From: Hyunsoonleella pacifica
GTDB taxonomy: Bacteria > Bacteroidota > Bacteroidia > Flavobacteriales > Flavobacteriaceae
Assembly: GCF_004310335.1 (NCBI RefSeq)
Contig: NZ_SIRS01000001.1
Coordinates: forward strand, 124,001 to 188,000
Reading direction: 5' to 3'
DNA length: 64,000 bases
Each line of letters starts with the position of its first letter. Position 1 is the first letter of the stretch. The translations under genes and the position numbers were made by a program. Of this stretch, positions 37,309 through 46,099 are shown one piece after another. A model generated the notes under the pieces. The model did not search any database and was not told the origin of the DNA. It worked only from the letters and a program-made list of their open reading frames with translations.

Positions 37309-37630
37309 TATCCTTTGTTTTTAAACTATCTTCGTATTCAATAATAAAAATTTCCTCGTTTTCACGTTTCATATAGTACTCTTCACGCGCAAACTTTTCT
37401 AAACCTTGTTTGGAGCTTAATTTTTTAAACTCTTTATCGTCTTTTTCTTTTCCTTTTTGGTAATATTCTTTTTCAGCTTCTAAATCATTAATTTCAGTAT
37501 TCAATTCATTATGAATAAACCAAGAATTACTATCAAAAAAAATCATCCAAACCACAAAAACTACTAAAACAAGAATGTAAATATTCTTGAAAGGTTTTAA
37601 ATATTTGTTATTGGTATTGATTTTTTTCAT
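37301..37630 (-). CDS. septum formation initiator (FtsB/DivIC) family protein
   Basis: A small bitopic protein with one membrane helix at about 16-34 (IYILVLVVFVVWMIFF), then a coiled coil (ELNTEINDLEAEKEYYQKGK) and the family motif KFAREEYYMKRENEEIFII. It is probably part of the divisome. The start abuts the stop of uridine kinase, and the 3' end overlaps mutA, so it is transcribed with metabolism genes. Confidence 0.9.
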   Translation of the reverse strand: MKKINTNNKYLKPFKNIYILVLVVFVVWMIFFDSNSWFIHNELNTEINDLEAEKEYYQKGKEKDDKEFKKLSSKQGLEKFAREEYYMKRENEEIFIIEYEDSLKTKDNE

Positions 37631-38236
37631 TTATAATTTTTCATTAATAATAGTACGAACGATATCTATAGCAACTGTATTATAATGATTGTTAGGTATT
37701 ATAATATCTGCATATTCTTTCATAGGTTCTATAAACTGATCGTGCATGGGTTTTAATGTGGTTTTGTATCGTGTTAAAACTTCATCTAAATCTCTGCCAC
37801 GCTCAGAAATATCCCGTTTTAGACGTCGTATTAAACGCTCATCACTATCTGCATGCACAAATATCTTAATATCAAACATATCTCTAAGTTGTGGATTAGT
37901 AAGGATTAAAATACCTTCAATAATCATCACTTTTCTTGGATGCGTTACTATGGTGTCTCCAGTTCTATTATGCTTAACAAACGAATATATAGGTTGATGT
38001 ATAGGTTCGTTATTTTTTAAAGCTTTTAAATGTTGTACTAATAAGTCAAAATCTATACTTCTGGGGTGGTCAAAATTTATTTTAACACGTTCATCGTAAC
38101 TTAAATGAGATGTGTCTTTGTAATAAGAATCTTGAGAAATAACACCAACTTCTCCTTCAGGAAGTTCTTTAAGTAATTGATTCACAACTGTAGTTTTACC
38201 ACACCCTGTGCCTCCTGCAATTCCTATTACTAACAT
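37631..38236 (-). CDS. udk: uridine kinase
   Basis: A 201-residue P-loop kinase that phosphorylates uridine and cytidine for pyrimidine salvage. The Walker A motif is GGTGCGKTT near 9-17. Family segments include SQDSYYKDTSHLSYDERV, NFDHPRSIDFDLL and RDISERGRDLDEVL. It is the first gene of the udk-ftsB/divIC-mutA-lipoprotein-lipoprotein-scpA operon. A TAACTTTG box sits upstream on the same strand. Confidence 0.95.
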   Translation of the reverse strand: MLVIGIAGGTGCGKTTVVNQLLKELPEGEVGVISQDSYYKDTSHLSYDERVKINFDHPRSIDFDLLVQHLKALKNNEPIHQPIYSFVKHNRTGDTIVTHPRKVMIIEGILILTNPQLRDMFDIKIFVHADSDERLIRRLKRDISERGRDLDEVLTRYKTTLKPMHDQFIEPMKEYADIIIPNNHYNTVAIDIVRTIINEKL

Positions 38237-38262
38237 ATAATCTTAAGATTTTAGGCAATAAA

Positions 38263-38270
38263 CAAAGTTA
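38263..38270 (-). promoter_or_regulatory. -7 box of the udk operon promoter
   Basis: Minus strand TAACTTTG is an exact TAnnTTTG match about 27 bases before the udk ATG. A good -33 TTG is not seen at the ideal distance. Confidence 0.45.
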
Positions 38271-38299
38271 GTAAATGTAAAATTATAAGATTGGGATTC

Positions 38300-38707
38300 C
38301 TATTGTTTTTTTACAGCGGTAACCTCTTCTTTGGTTACAATTTTAGTATTAGAATTTTCCCAACTATTATTTATAAAGTTCATTACATCTGCTACTTCTT
38401 CGTCATCTAAACCCATAGGAGCCATGTAGCCATTGTAAACAACGCCATTTACAGTTATTTCTCCTTTTTGTCCATATTTAATGCCTCGAATACTAGCTTC
38501 TCTATTATTTTTTAGATAGTCTGATTTTGCTAACGGTGGGTATGTTTTCTCTACACCTTCTCCACTTGCCATGTGGCAGTTTATACAAAAATCAGTATAT
38601 ATTTCTTGTCCTCTTGTGATGCTTTCTTGTAGTTTGTCTTGTTGTGATATTGTTGTAAAACCAAATATTGTTGTACCTGCTAATACTATAAATAAAAATA
38701 GCTTCAT
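38300..38707 (-). CDS. class I c-type cytochrome
   Basis: A 135-residue exported cytochrome with one heme site, CINCH at 41-45 (C41, C44, H45). The likely Met ligand is in GYMAPMG, followed by DEEVADVMNFINNSW, typical of small class I domains. A signal peptide precedes it. It lies 12 bases after the sugar-dehydrogenase-like gene on the same strand and is a natural electron acceptor for it. Confidence 0.9.
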   Translation of the reverse strand: MKLFLFIVLAGTTIFGFTTISQQDKLQESITRGQEIYTDFCINCHMASGEGVEKTYPPLAKSDYLKNNREASIRGIKYGQKGEITVNGVVYNGYMAPMGLDDEEVADVMNFINNSWENSNTKIVTKEEVTAVKKQ

Positions 38708-38719
38708 GTCGTTAATGTT

Positions 38720-39853
38720 TTAAAATGAGTCGGGAATAATTTTTACGATACCTATACCTTCAACACCAGCATATAAATAGCCATCAGGTGCTTGTTTTAT
38801 ATTTCTAAATCTGCCTAAGCCTTCAAATAACTTTTCTCGTTTAACAACTTTATTATTCTTTATTACTAAACGTTCTAAATACTCAAACTTAAGAGAACCA
38901 ACTAAAACACTACCTTTCCAATCGGGATATTTATTTGAACTAACAAATGCCATTCCGCTAGGAGCTATAGAAGGTGTCCAATAAAATAAAGGTTGTTCCA
39001 TCCCTTCTTTTTCAGTGATTTCAGTGAATTGTGTTCCACTGTAATTAATACCATAAGATATTACTGGCCAGCCATAATTATTTCCTTTTTCAACTATATT
39101 TATTTCGTCTCCGCCTTTAGGGCCATGCTCATTTACCCAAATTTTACCAGTTTCTGGATGCATTACCATACCCTGAGGGTTTCTGTGTCCGTAACTAAAA
39201 ATAGCACTTTTAGCATCAGTTTTATCTACAAAAGGGTTGTCTTTAGGTATAGAGCCATCATCATGTAATCTGTAAATTTTACCACCATCTTTGGTAATAT
39301 CTTGGGGATTCACATCACGATTTCCTCGATCTCCAATAGAGAAGTATAAATATCCATTTTTATCAAATTCTATTCGAGACCCCCAGTGCTGCCCTTTTTT
39401 AGTATTAGGTGCTCCTTTGTATAGATGTTCAATATTAGAAAGTGTATTTTCGTTTAATTTTGCTCTGATAATGGCAGTATGTCCACCATCTCCATCACCT
39501 TCAGAAGACGCATAGGAAAAATAAATCCAACCATTATTTTTATAATCAGGATGAAGTTTAATATCCATTAAGCCACCTTGTCCTCTAACGTATACTTCTG
39601 GTAATCCTTCTATAGTTGTTTTATTACCATTTTTAAAATGAATTAATTCGCCTGTTTTTTCTGTGATTAGTATACTCGTATCAGGCAAAAATGCCATACC
39701 CCATGGTATATTTAATTCAGGAACAACAACTTTAGTAATATAGTTGACCCTTATTGGTGTTTTTGCTAAAACTTTAGAAGGGGTTTGTTGAGCGCATGAG
39801 AATAAACATGTTAAAGTAATAGCTAAGAATAAGGTAAACTGTTTCATTTTCAT
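38720..39853 (-). CDS. PQQ-dependent sugar dehydrogenase-like lipoprotein (GSDH family)
   Basis: A lipoprotein (LFSCAQQ) of 377 residues with a six-bladed propeller of the glucose/sorbosone dehydrogenase family. It shows LNIPWGMAFLPD, GGHTAIIRAKL, HWGSRIEFDKNGYLYFSIGD and NEHGPKGGDEINI, the last being near the expected PQQ/calcium site. It would oxidise an aldose in the periplasm and hand electrons to the adjacent cytochrome c. PQQ is not made by genes in this window, so cofactor supply is unknown. Confidence 0.88.
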   Translation of the reverse strand: MKMKQFTLFLAITLTCLFSCAQQTPSKVLAKTPIRVNYITKVVVPELNIPWGMAFLPDTSILITEKTGELIHFKNGNKTTIEGLPEVYVRGQGGLMDIKLHPDYKNNGWIYFSYASSEGDGDGGHTAIIRAKLNENTLSNIEHLYKGAPNTKKGQHWGSRIEFDKNGYLYFSIGDRGNRDVNPQDITKDGGKIYRLHDDGSIPKDNPFVDKTDAKSAIFSYGHRNPQGMVMHPETGKIWVNEHGPKGGDEINIVEKGNNYGWPVISYGINYSGTQFTEITEKEGMEQPLFYWTPSIAPSGMAFVSSNKYPDWKGSVLVGSLKFEYLERLVIKNNKVVKREKLFEGLGRFRNIKQAPDGYLYAGVEGIGIVKIIPDSF

Positions 39854-39875
39854 TGATTTATAGAGTAAATATACA

Positions 39876-42170
39876 TTAAAACGAATAATTTAAAGCTAGA
39901 GCAGTGTAATAGTTTACAGGATTTCCAGGGTAAAAATAGCGAGGGGCATTACCTCCAAAACTTCTAGCGTTAATTAATAGTTGAGATGCATAGGTAGTAT
40001 CAAATATGTTGTTGATACCAAAATATGTATGTATCGTTAATTGTGGGATAAGTATTTTTTTATACCCTATTTTAAAGTTGGAAATTGTATAAGCTTCGCT
40101 GTAAATTGTATTACTATCTGTGATTGGCATTTCTCCAACATTTTGAATGTTAATGTTGCCATAAAGTCCAGATGAAGTGTTGAAATCTAGCCCTAAGTTT
40201 AAAATGTGAGATGGTACACCTGTTAAATCATTTCCAGAAAAATCATTATTATCATCTATAAAACTTTTAAACTTATATAGGTTTAACGTACAACTACTAA
40301 ATATTGAAAGTTGTGTTTTTGCAGTATTAACAAAGTTGTAATTTATATCAGCCTCCAAGCCATCATGGTGCGTTTTTCCAGCATTTACACCTATAAATTC
40401 ATCTTCAGCAGTACGTCTGGCTACCAAAAGATTTTTAATAGCTAAACGGTAAACAGAAATATTGTATTCAAAACACTTTTCAAGAGTTGATCCTTTCATT
40501 CCTAACTCAAAATTCCAACCTGTTTCGGGATTTAAATTATTGTTAATTTGGCCGTTTGGTAAAAGTGTTTCTTGTAGTGAAAGAGGCGAGAATCCATGAC
40601 TAATATTTGCATAAATATTAGAGGTTGTATTTAAACGATATAACATACCTAGTTTAGGAGAAAGTATTCCCTTAAAAGTAAAGCTTCCAGATTGATTTGG
40701 GTTGTTAGTTGATACTGGAAATTTATCTTCTAAATTATATTGTGTTTTATTATAATTGATGCCCAATACGACATCAGTGTTTTGAGAAATATCATATCTG
40801 CCTTCGAAAAAGAGATTGTAGTATTGTCTTTCTTCTTTAAAATTTGATAAGGTATTACCCTGAACACTGCCATTTGCCTCAGGAAAATCTTGATACAGGT
40901 TCTCAAGGGTTTTGTATTTGTAATTATCTTTGAAAAATTCAATTCCAGAAGTCCATTTAACGACTTTATCATTGATATTGAAATTACCAATATAGCGATG
41001 TCTTACGCCGTAACCAAAAACAGATTCGTCTAAAATATTAAAAGGTCTTGGCTCATAAGAGTCTCTGTAAGATGTAAATATACTAGTAGTTTGTTTAAGT
41101 TTAATATTAAACTTATGTTGAAACGATACACCTAATATATTACGTTTTGTGTCTTCAAACCCTTTAGATGCAGCCCAAGTAAAAGCAGCTGCCTTTGGGT
41201 TATTTCTAAAATTGGTTTCACTTAAAGAGCTTGGGATAAAAGCTTTTAAACCTGAAAACGCACCAAATATAGAAAGCTCATTTTTCTTATTAATTTTGTA
41301 TGTAGTATTTAGTGTTAAGCTATTTCTTTTGTAGTTATTATTGTCTCTATACCCATCACTATTTGTATGGCTATACACTAGCTTTAAATTATGCTTTGAA
41401 TCTCCATAATTAAACTGAGATAAGTTTTTAAACAATCCAAAAGAGCCAATAGTGGTTTCATTTACAATACTAAAATCATTTAGACTTGCCGATTTAGGAA
41501 TAAGTTGCATAACACCTCCTAAGCCTGAACCGTAAATGCTTGAGGTAGCACCTTTAGTAATTTCCATTCTTGAAATCGCTCCTAACTCAAAATCTTCTAA
41601 ACTTGTTTCTCCACTACCATTAGTTAAAGGGATGTCCTTGAAATAAGCTCTAATTTTAGATGTTCCAAATAGATTCCTAGATCCTACTCCTCTTATAGTA
41701 ATACGGTTTGTGTTGAGTGCGCCAGTTTGCATAAATATTCCAGAAACTCTATTAAGTGCTTCATTAACATTAATATTGTTGCTTCTCTCTATAGCTTTAG
41801 TTGTAACAAGGGCTGTACTTGTTGTAGAAGATTTTAATTTGGTGGGTAAGTGATTGGCATTTATGACAATCTCATTCAATAAATCTGGTACTTTTTGAAG
41901 TATTATTGTATATGTTTTTTTTAAGTTAAGCTTAATTCTTTTAGATATATAACCATCTTTACTAAACTTATAAACACCAGATGTTTCTATTTTGAAGTAG
42001 CCGTTATTACTTATAAAAGTTGAATCGCTTTCAATATTCATAATACTAATATCTGATAATAAGTTTTCATTTTCATTATCAATTATTGTATTCTGGCCTA
42101 AGTCTTGAGCGTAATGAAATTGCTTAAAAACAATTATAAAAAGGAAAGAAAGGAATAGTTTTTTTTTCAC
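39876..42170 (-). CDS. TonB-dependent outer-membrane receptor
   Basis: A 764-residue receptor: signal peptide ending HYAQ, a short N-terminal carboxypeptidase-like region, plug domain (ITIRGVGSRNLFGTSKIRAY, ISRMEITKGATSSIYGSGLG) and a barrel ending ALNYSF. The sequence style is that of iron-siderophore or metal receptors. It lies 22 bases upstream of the sugar-dehydrogenase-like gene, so the three genes form one transcript. The receptor might import PQQ or a substrate for the dehydrogenase, but this is inference. Confidence 0.9.
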   Translation of the reverse strand: MKKKLFLSFLFIIVFKQFHYAQDLGQNTIIDNENENLLSDISIMNIESDSTFISNNGYFKIETSGVYKFSKDGYISKRIKLNLKKTYTIILQKVPDLLNEIVINANHLPTKLKSSTTSTALVTTKAIERSNNINVNEALNRVSGIFMQTGALNTNRITIRGVGSRNLFGTSKIRAYFKDIPLTNGSGETSLEDFELGAISRMEITKGATSSIYGSGLGGVMQLIPKSASLNDFSIVNETTIGSFGLFKNLSQFNYGDSKHNLKLVYSHTNSDGYRDNNNYKRNSLTLNTTYKINKKNELSIFGAFSGLKAFIPSSLSETNFRNNPKAAAFTWAASKGFEDTKRNILGVSFQHKFNIKLKQTTSIFTSYRDSYEPRPFNILDESVFGYGVRHRYIGNFNINDKVVKWTSGIEFFKDNYKYKTLENLYQDFPEANGSVQGNTLSNFKEERQYYNLFFEGRYDISQNTDVVLGINYNKTQYNLEDKFPVSTNNPNQSGSFTFKGILSPKLGMLYRLNTTSNIYANISHGFSPLSLQETLLPNGQINNNLNPETGWNFELGMKGSTLEKCFEYNISVYRLAIKNLLVARRTAEDEFIGVNAGKTHHDGLEADINYNFVNTAKTQLSIFSSCTLNLYKFKSFIDDNNDFSGNDLTGVPSHILNLGLDFNTSSGLYGNINIQNVGEMPITDSNTIYSEAYTISNFKIGYKKILIPQLTIHTYFGINNIFDTTYASQLLINARSFGGNAPRYFYPGNPVNYYTALALNYSF

Positions 42171-42259
42171 TTGTGTAAAGTAGATGTTTTGTGAAAATTG
42201 AAAAAGTTTAAAAAACTAAAATTTTCTTAAAAAATCATTTCAAAACTAACTAAAATAAG

Positions 42260-42267
42260 TATATTTG
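42260..42267 (+). promoter_or_regulatory. -7 box of the tRNA-Pro promoter
   Basis: TATATTTG matches TAnnTTTG exactly, 21 bases before the mature tRNA. The -33 region has TTTC rather than TTG. Confidence 0.6.
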
Positions 42268-42288
42268 CACCCGCTTAGATAGCTGTAT

Positions 42289-42363
42289 CGGGGTGTAGCG
42301 TAGCCCGGTTATCGCGCCGCGTTTGGGACGCGGAGGTCGCAGGTTCGAATCCTGCCACCCCGA
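42289..42363 (+). tRNA. tRNA-Pro (anticodon TGG)
   Basis: A full 75-base cloverleaf: acceptor CGGGGTG / CACCCCG, anticodon stem CCGCG / CGCGG with loop TTTGGGA, T-arm GCAGG / CCTGC with TTCGAAT, discriminator A. G37 follows the anticodon as in Pro tRNAs. CCA is not encoded. It sits between the TonB receptor and the polysaccharide locus. Confidence 0.97.
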
Positions 42364-42554
42364 CAAAATTCTCTCCTGAAATAGACCAGCAAATTAATTT
42401 TGTTGTGTCACTTCATTAATAGCGTGTTTACTAGAAGCAAAGCTAATATACTTGTGTTGTATGATTTTAATATGCAAATCATTCAATAGTGCGTGTTTTA
42501 TCAAATTTGTATATAAATAGGTATGTCAGCATGCAACAAGACTACAGTTTTATT

Positions 42555-42584
42555 TTGTGTTTTACAGTAAACGCTATACTTTTG
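42555..42584 (+). promoter_or_regulatory. promoter of the polysaccharide locus (before the UpxY-type gene)
   Basis: TTG at 42555-42557, 19-base spacer, TACTTTTG at 42577-42584: an exact match to the Bacteroidota consensus. It predicts a 5' leader of only about 20 bases before the ATG at 42610. Confidence 0.75.
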
Positions 42585-42609
42585 TTTTAACTCTAAATCT
42601 ATTATATAT

Positions 42610-43098
42610 ATGCCTAAAAATTGGTATGTTCTTTATGTAAAACCTCAAAGTGAAATAAAGGTAGCAGATAGGTTATCTAAAAATGGAATTCAGGTATATT
42701 GTCCAGTAATAGAGGAAATAAAAATTTGGAGCGATCGTAAAAAAGTAGTTAAGGTTCCTTTATTTAAATCTTATGTGTTTGTTTGTTTACCAGATAAAGA
42801 AAGACAACTAGTTTTTGATTTTCCTGGTATTGTAAGATATTTATTTTGGCTAGGAAAACCAGCTATTGTAAGAGATGAAGAGATTGATGCAATAAAAGAA
42901 TGGGTAGCCAAAGATAGTGTAGAAGAATATAAATTATCACAATTAACACCTGGAGATAGGGTGTCAATTAATAATAATGTATTAGGAGTAATAGGGGGTA
43001 AGCGAGCAATAGTAAAAGAAGTTGGTAAAAATAGAGTACGACTTATATTGGAAGATGTTGGTTTAGTAATAAACATGAAGATAAAGCAAGTATCTTAA
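42610..43098 (+). CDS. UpxY-type NusG-like transcription antiterminator
   Basis: A 162-residue NusG paralogue with an NGN domain at about 5-100 (WYVLYVKPQSEIKVADRL, PLFKSYVFV, FDFPGIVRYLFWLGKPA) and a KOW-containing C-terminal domain (LTPGDRVSINNNVLG). In Bacteroides, UpxY proteins allow read-through of long capsular polysaccharide operons and are encoded first in them. Here it is also the first gene of a polysaccharide locus, followed by a 509-bp untranslated gap that may hold its recognition site. Confidence 0.9.
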   Translation: MPKNWYVLYVKPQSEIKVADRLSKNGIQVYCPVIEEIKIWSDRKKVVKVPLFKSYVFVCLPDKERQLVFDFPGIVRYLFWLGKPAIVRDEEIDAIKEWVAKDSVEEYKLSQLTPGDRVSINNNVLGVIGGKRAIVKEVGKNRVRLILEDVGLVINMKIKQVS

Positions 43099-43607
43099 AA
43101 CTTGTAATTAACAGATATCTAGATACAGATATTTATATCGCTATGAGATTTTCATTAAAATGAATTAGCAATTCCTAGTTAAATTAAGTGGATTTGTTAC
43201 TTATCGGATAAATAAAACTTTAATCGAGAATCGATATTTGGGGCTTAAATTAGGTTAATTTTTAAATTGCGGATATGTTAAAAAATCTAGTACATAAATA
43301 GAAATGTATCATATTCATTAGTCATAAAAATTAAAACCATAATTTTTTAAAATTATATTACTTATGTTTTGCAAGAGCCAATGGCATTTATAATTTTACA
43401 CTGTATAAACATTCATAAATATCACAAATGTGATTTATGTCGCGGAGCGGTGTTCTAATTTTACTTAATATTAGAAAATACACAAAAAATCCCTGTAAGA
43501 AATAGTTTTTTTAATGATAAATATTTAGCAATCTTTTTAGGAGCTAATTATTTTGTCAGTTTTTTTAAACACAATTTTACATCTTAAATACTAAAATCAA
43601 CAAAATT
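43099..43607. other. 509-bp untranslated region between the antiterminator gene and gmd
   Basis: AT-rich, no reading frame of interest. It contains an imperfect inverted repeat (43414-43439) followed immediately by a short GC-rich block (43441-43451), the only GC-rich stretch in the gap, 150 bases before gmd. No exact TAnnTTTG promoter with a -33 was found. Confidence 0.5.
43414..43455 (+). promoter_or_regulatory. candidate antiterminator recognition element (hairpin plus GC block)
   Basis: Arms ATCACA / TGTGAT around AA, extended by CATAA / TTATG, then CGCGGAGCGGTGTTC. It sits in the leader after the UpxY-type gene. It faintly recalls the enteric ops element (GGCGGTAGCGTG) used by the NusG paralogue RfaH, but this is only a resemblance. 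Confidence 0.35.
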
Positions 43608-44735
43608 ATGAAAGTAGCATTAATCACTGGAATAACAGGTCAAGACGGCTCTTATTTAGCTGAACTATTATTAGAAAAAGGTTACATGGTGCATGGTATA
43701 AAACGAAGAGCGTCACTTTTTAATACTGATAGAATTGATCATCTTTATCAAGATCCTCATGATCCTAACCTAAGATTAAAATTACATTATGGAGATCTTA
43801 CAGATTCCATGAATCTTACTAGAATCATACAAGAGTGTCAACCTGACGAGATATACAACTTGGGAGCAATGTCTCACGTTAAAGTATCTTTCGAGTGTCC
43901 AGAATATGTGGGTAATGTTGATGGTTTGGGTACTTTGAGAATTTTAGAAGCAGTAAGAATTCTAGGATTAGAAAAGAAAACCAGAATTTATCAAGCTTCC
44001 ACATCAGAGTTGTATGGTGGGATGACAGATAATAAAAATGAGAGAGGCTTTTATGATGAAAACACACCATTTTATCCTAGATCTCCTTATGGTGTAGCTA
44101 AGATATATGGTTTTTGGATTACTAAAAATTATCGTGAAGCATATGATTTGTATGCTTGCAACGGTATTTTATTTAATCACGAATCTCCACGTCGTGGAGA
44201 GACCTTTGTAACTAGGAAAATTACTAGGGCAGTTGCAAAAATAGCGTTAGGATTGCAAGAAAAAGTTTACTTAGGGAATTTAGAAGCAAAACGTGACTGG
44301 GGTCATGCCAAAGATTATGTTAGAATGATGTGGATGATTTTACAGGCAGAAAAAGCAGAGGATTGGGTTATAGCTACTGGTGTTACTACAACCGTGAGAG
44401 ATTTTGTAAGGATGGCATTTAGCGAAGTAGGAATTGAATTAGAGTTTAAAGGCGAGGGTGTAAATGAGAAAGCTTATGTTGTTGCGTGTAAAAACAAAGA
44501 GTTTCAATTAGAAATAGGTAAAGAAGTCTTATCTGTAGACCCTACTTATTTTCGTCCAACGGAAGTAGATTTATTAATTGGAGATCCTACTAAGGCAAAG
44601 GAAAAACTTGGTTGGATTCCAGAGTATGACTTAGAAGCATTAGTTAAAGATATGATGGAGTCTGATGTAAAGCTAATGAAGAAAGATGTTGATTTGTTAA
44701 AAGCGGGACACGAGATATTAAAGCAAGCTGAATAA
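43608..44735 (+). CDS. gmd: GDP-mannose 4,6-dehydratase
   Basis: A 375-residue SDR enzyme converting GDP-D-mannose to GDP-4-keto-6-deoxymannose. The NAD(P) site is [12 protein letters not shown] at the N-terminus, the catalytic Tyr-Lys pair is in [10 protein letters not shown], and [19 protein letters not shown] is the family signature. It works with the next gene, GDP-L-fucose synthase, so the polysaccharide probably contains L-fucose or a derivative. Confidence 0.96.
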   Translation: MKVALITGITGQDGSYLAELLLEKGYMVHGIKRRASLFNTDRIDHLYQDPHDPNLRLKLHYGDLTDSMNLTRIIQECQPDEIYNLGAMSHVKVSFECPEYVGNVDGLGTLRILEAVRILGLEKKTRIYQASTSELYGGMTDNKNERGFYDENTPFYPRSPYGVAKIYGFWITKNYREAYDLYACNGILFNHESPRRGETFVTRKITRAVAKIALGLQEKVYLGNLEAKRDWGHAKDYVRMMWMILQAEKAEDWVIATGVTTTVRDFVRMAFSEVGIELEFKGEGVNEKAYVVACKNKEFQLEIGKEVLSVDPTYFRPTEVDLLIGDPTKAKEKLGWIPEYDLEALVKDMMESDVKLMKKDVDLLKAGHEILKQAE

Positions 44736-44794
44736 AAGTGGTCTTATTTTATAAAACTACACCATATTTAAAAATCCCCTATCAATTTTAATCT

Positions 44795-45877
44795 ATGAAA
44801 AAAAACGATAAGATATTTGTCGCTGGCCACAGAGGATTAGTGGGTAGTGCTATTGTTAAAAACCTAAAAACTAAAGGCTATGATAATATCATAACTTGTA
44901 CACGTCAAGAACTTGATTTATGTAATGCTATTGCAGTAAAAGAATTTTTTGAAATACAAAAACCAGATTATGTAATTCTAGCAGCGGCTAAAGTTGGAGG
45001 TATTGTTGCAAACAATGTGTACAGGGCAGATTTTATTTATGAGAATTTGATGATTCAGAATAATGTGATTCATTATAGCTATAAAAACAACGTTAAGAAG
45101 TTATTGTTTCTTGGAAGTACTTGTATATATCCAAAAAACTGTCCTCAACCGATGAATGAAAATAGTCTCTTAACAGATGTTTTAGAATATACAAATGAAC
45201 CTTATGCAATTGCAAAGATTGCAGGTATAAAGATGTGTGAGAGCTATAACATACAGTATGGTACCAATTTCATTTCAGTAATGCCTACTAATTTATACGG
45301 TCCTAATGATAATTTTGATTTGGAAAAATCTCATGTTCTTCCAGCTCTTATCCGTAAGATGCATTTAGGTAAGGCTTTGGAAGAGGACGATTGGGATGTT
45401 ATTAGGGAAGATGTAAATAAATTACCAATAGAAGGGGTAAATGGTAATAATGATCAAGAAGCGATAGTAGAAATTCTTGATAAATACGGTGTTCAAAAAA
45501 AAGAAGGTAATGTAAGTATAGAGATTTGGGGTACAGGTAATCCTATGCGCGAATTCCTGTGGTCTGAAGATATGGCAGATGCATGTGTTTTTCTAATGGA
45601 AAATCGAGATTTTAAAGATTGTTTAGATGCTAGTGATAAGGAAATTAGGAATACTCATATCAACATAGGAACCGGAATTGATATTTCTGTAAAAGAATTA
45701 GCAGAAATAATTAAAAATAGTATTGGTTTTGAAGGGACTTTGTACTTTAATTCTGAAAAACCAGATGGTACAATGAAAAAGCTAACAGACCCAACAAAGC
45801 TACATAATTTGGGTTGGAAACATAAAATAGAGTTAGAAGAAGGGATAAATAAATTGTATAGTTGGTATTCTAATTAA
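44795..45877 (+). CDS. fcl: GDP-L-fucose synthase
   Basis: A 360-residue SDR enzyme (epimerase/reductase) that makes GDP-L-fucose from the Gmd product. The N-terminal coenzyme site is GHRGLVGSAIV, and the catalytic Y-x3-K is in EPYAIAKIAG. LGSTCIYPKNCPQP and NLYGPNDNFD are typical. It carries an inserted acidic loop near residues 190-240, also found in Bacteroidota homologues. It lies 59 bases after gmd. Confidence 0.95.
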   Translation: MKKNDKIFVAGHRGLVGSAIVKNLKTKGYDNIITCTRQELDLCNAIAVKEFFEIQKPDYVILAAAKVGGIVANNVYRADFIYENLMIQNNVIHYSYKNNVKKLLFLGSTCIYPKNCPQPMNENSLLTDVLEYTNEPYAIAKIAGIKMCESYNIQYGTNFISVMPTNLYGPNDNFDLEKSHVLPALIRKMHLGKALEEDDWDVIREDVNKLPIEGVNGNNDQEAIVEILDKYGVQKKEGNVSIEIWGTGNPMREFLWSEDMADACVFLMENRDFKDCLDASDKEIRNTHINIGTGIDISVKELAEIIKNSIGFEGTLYFNSEKPDGTMKKLTDPTKLHNLGWKHKIELEEGINKLYSWYSN

Positions 45878-46099
45878 TATTGGGTCCATACATCTTCGTC
45901 AGAAATTTATTCTGTTACAAAAAAATCAAAACTATTGGTTAATAGCAAAATTAAGTTTAGTGCAAAAAATAAAATCTCCTGCATAATTAATAAGTCTTTT
46001 AGACTTAAATTTTGAAGCATTATCTATTTAATCTCTACCAAAATCATCATGCTTAGCTAATGATAATTTGGTTGATTAAGCTATCTTAAAATTGTAAAA

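Noticed and set aside
38243-38254. Palindrome AATCTTAAGATT before udk
   Set aside because: Short, AT-rich and not linked to a regulator; chance is a good explanation.
42364-42402. CAAAATT ... AATTTTG after tRNA-Pro considered as a terminator
   Set aside because: The stem is AT-only with a 25-base loop; stability would be poor.
43441-43455. Considered calling the GC block a true JUMPstart/ops element
   Set aside because: The enteric consensus is not matched; only position and a loose similarity support it, so it is listed as a candidate only.
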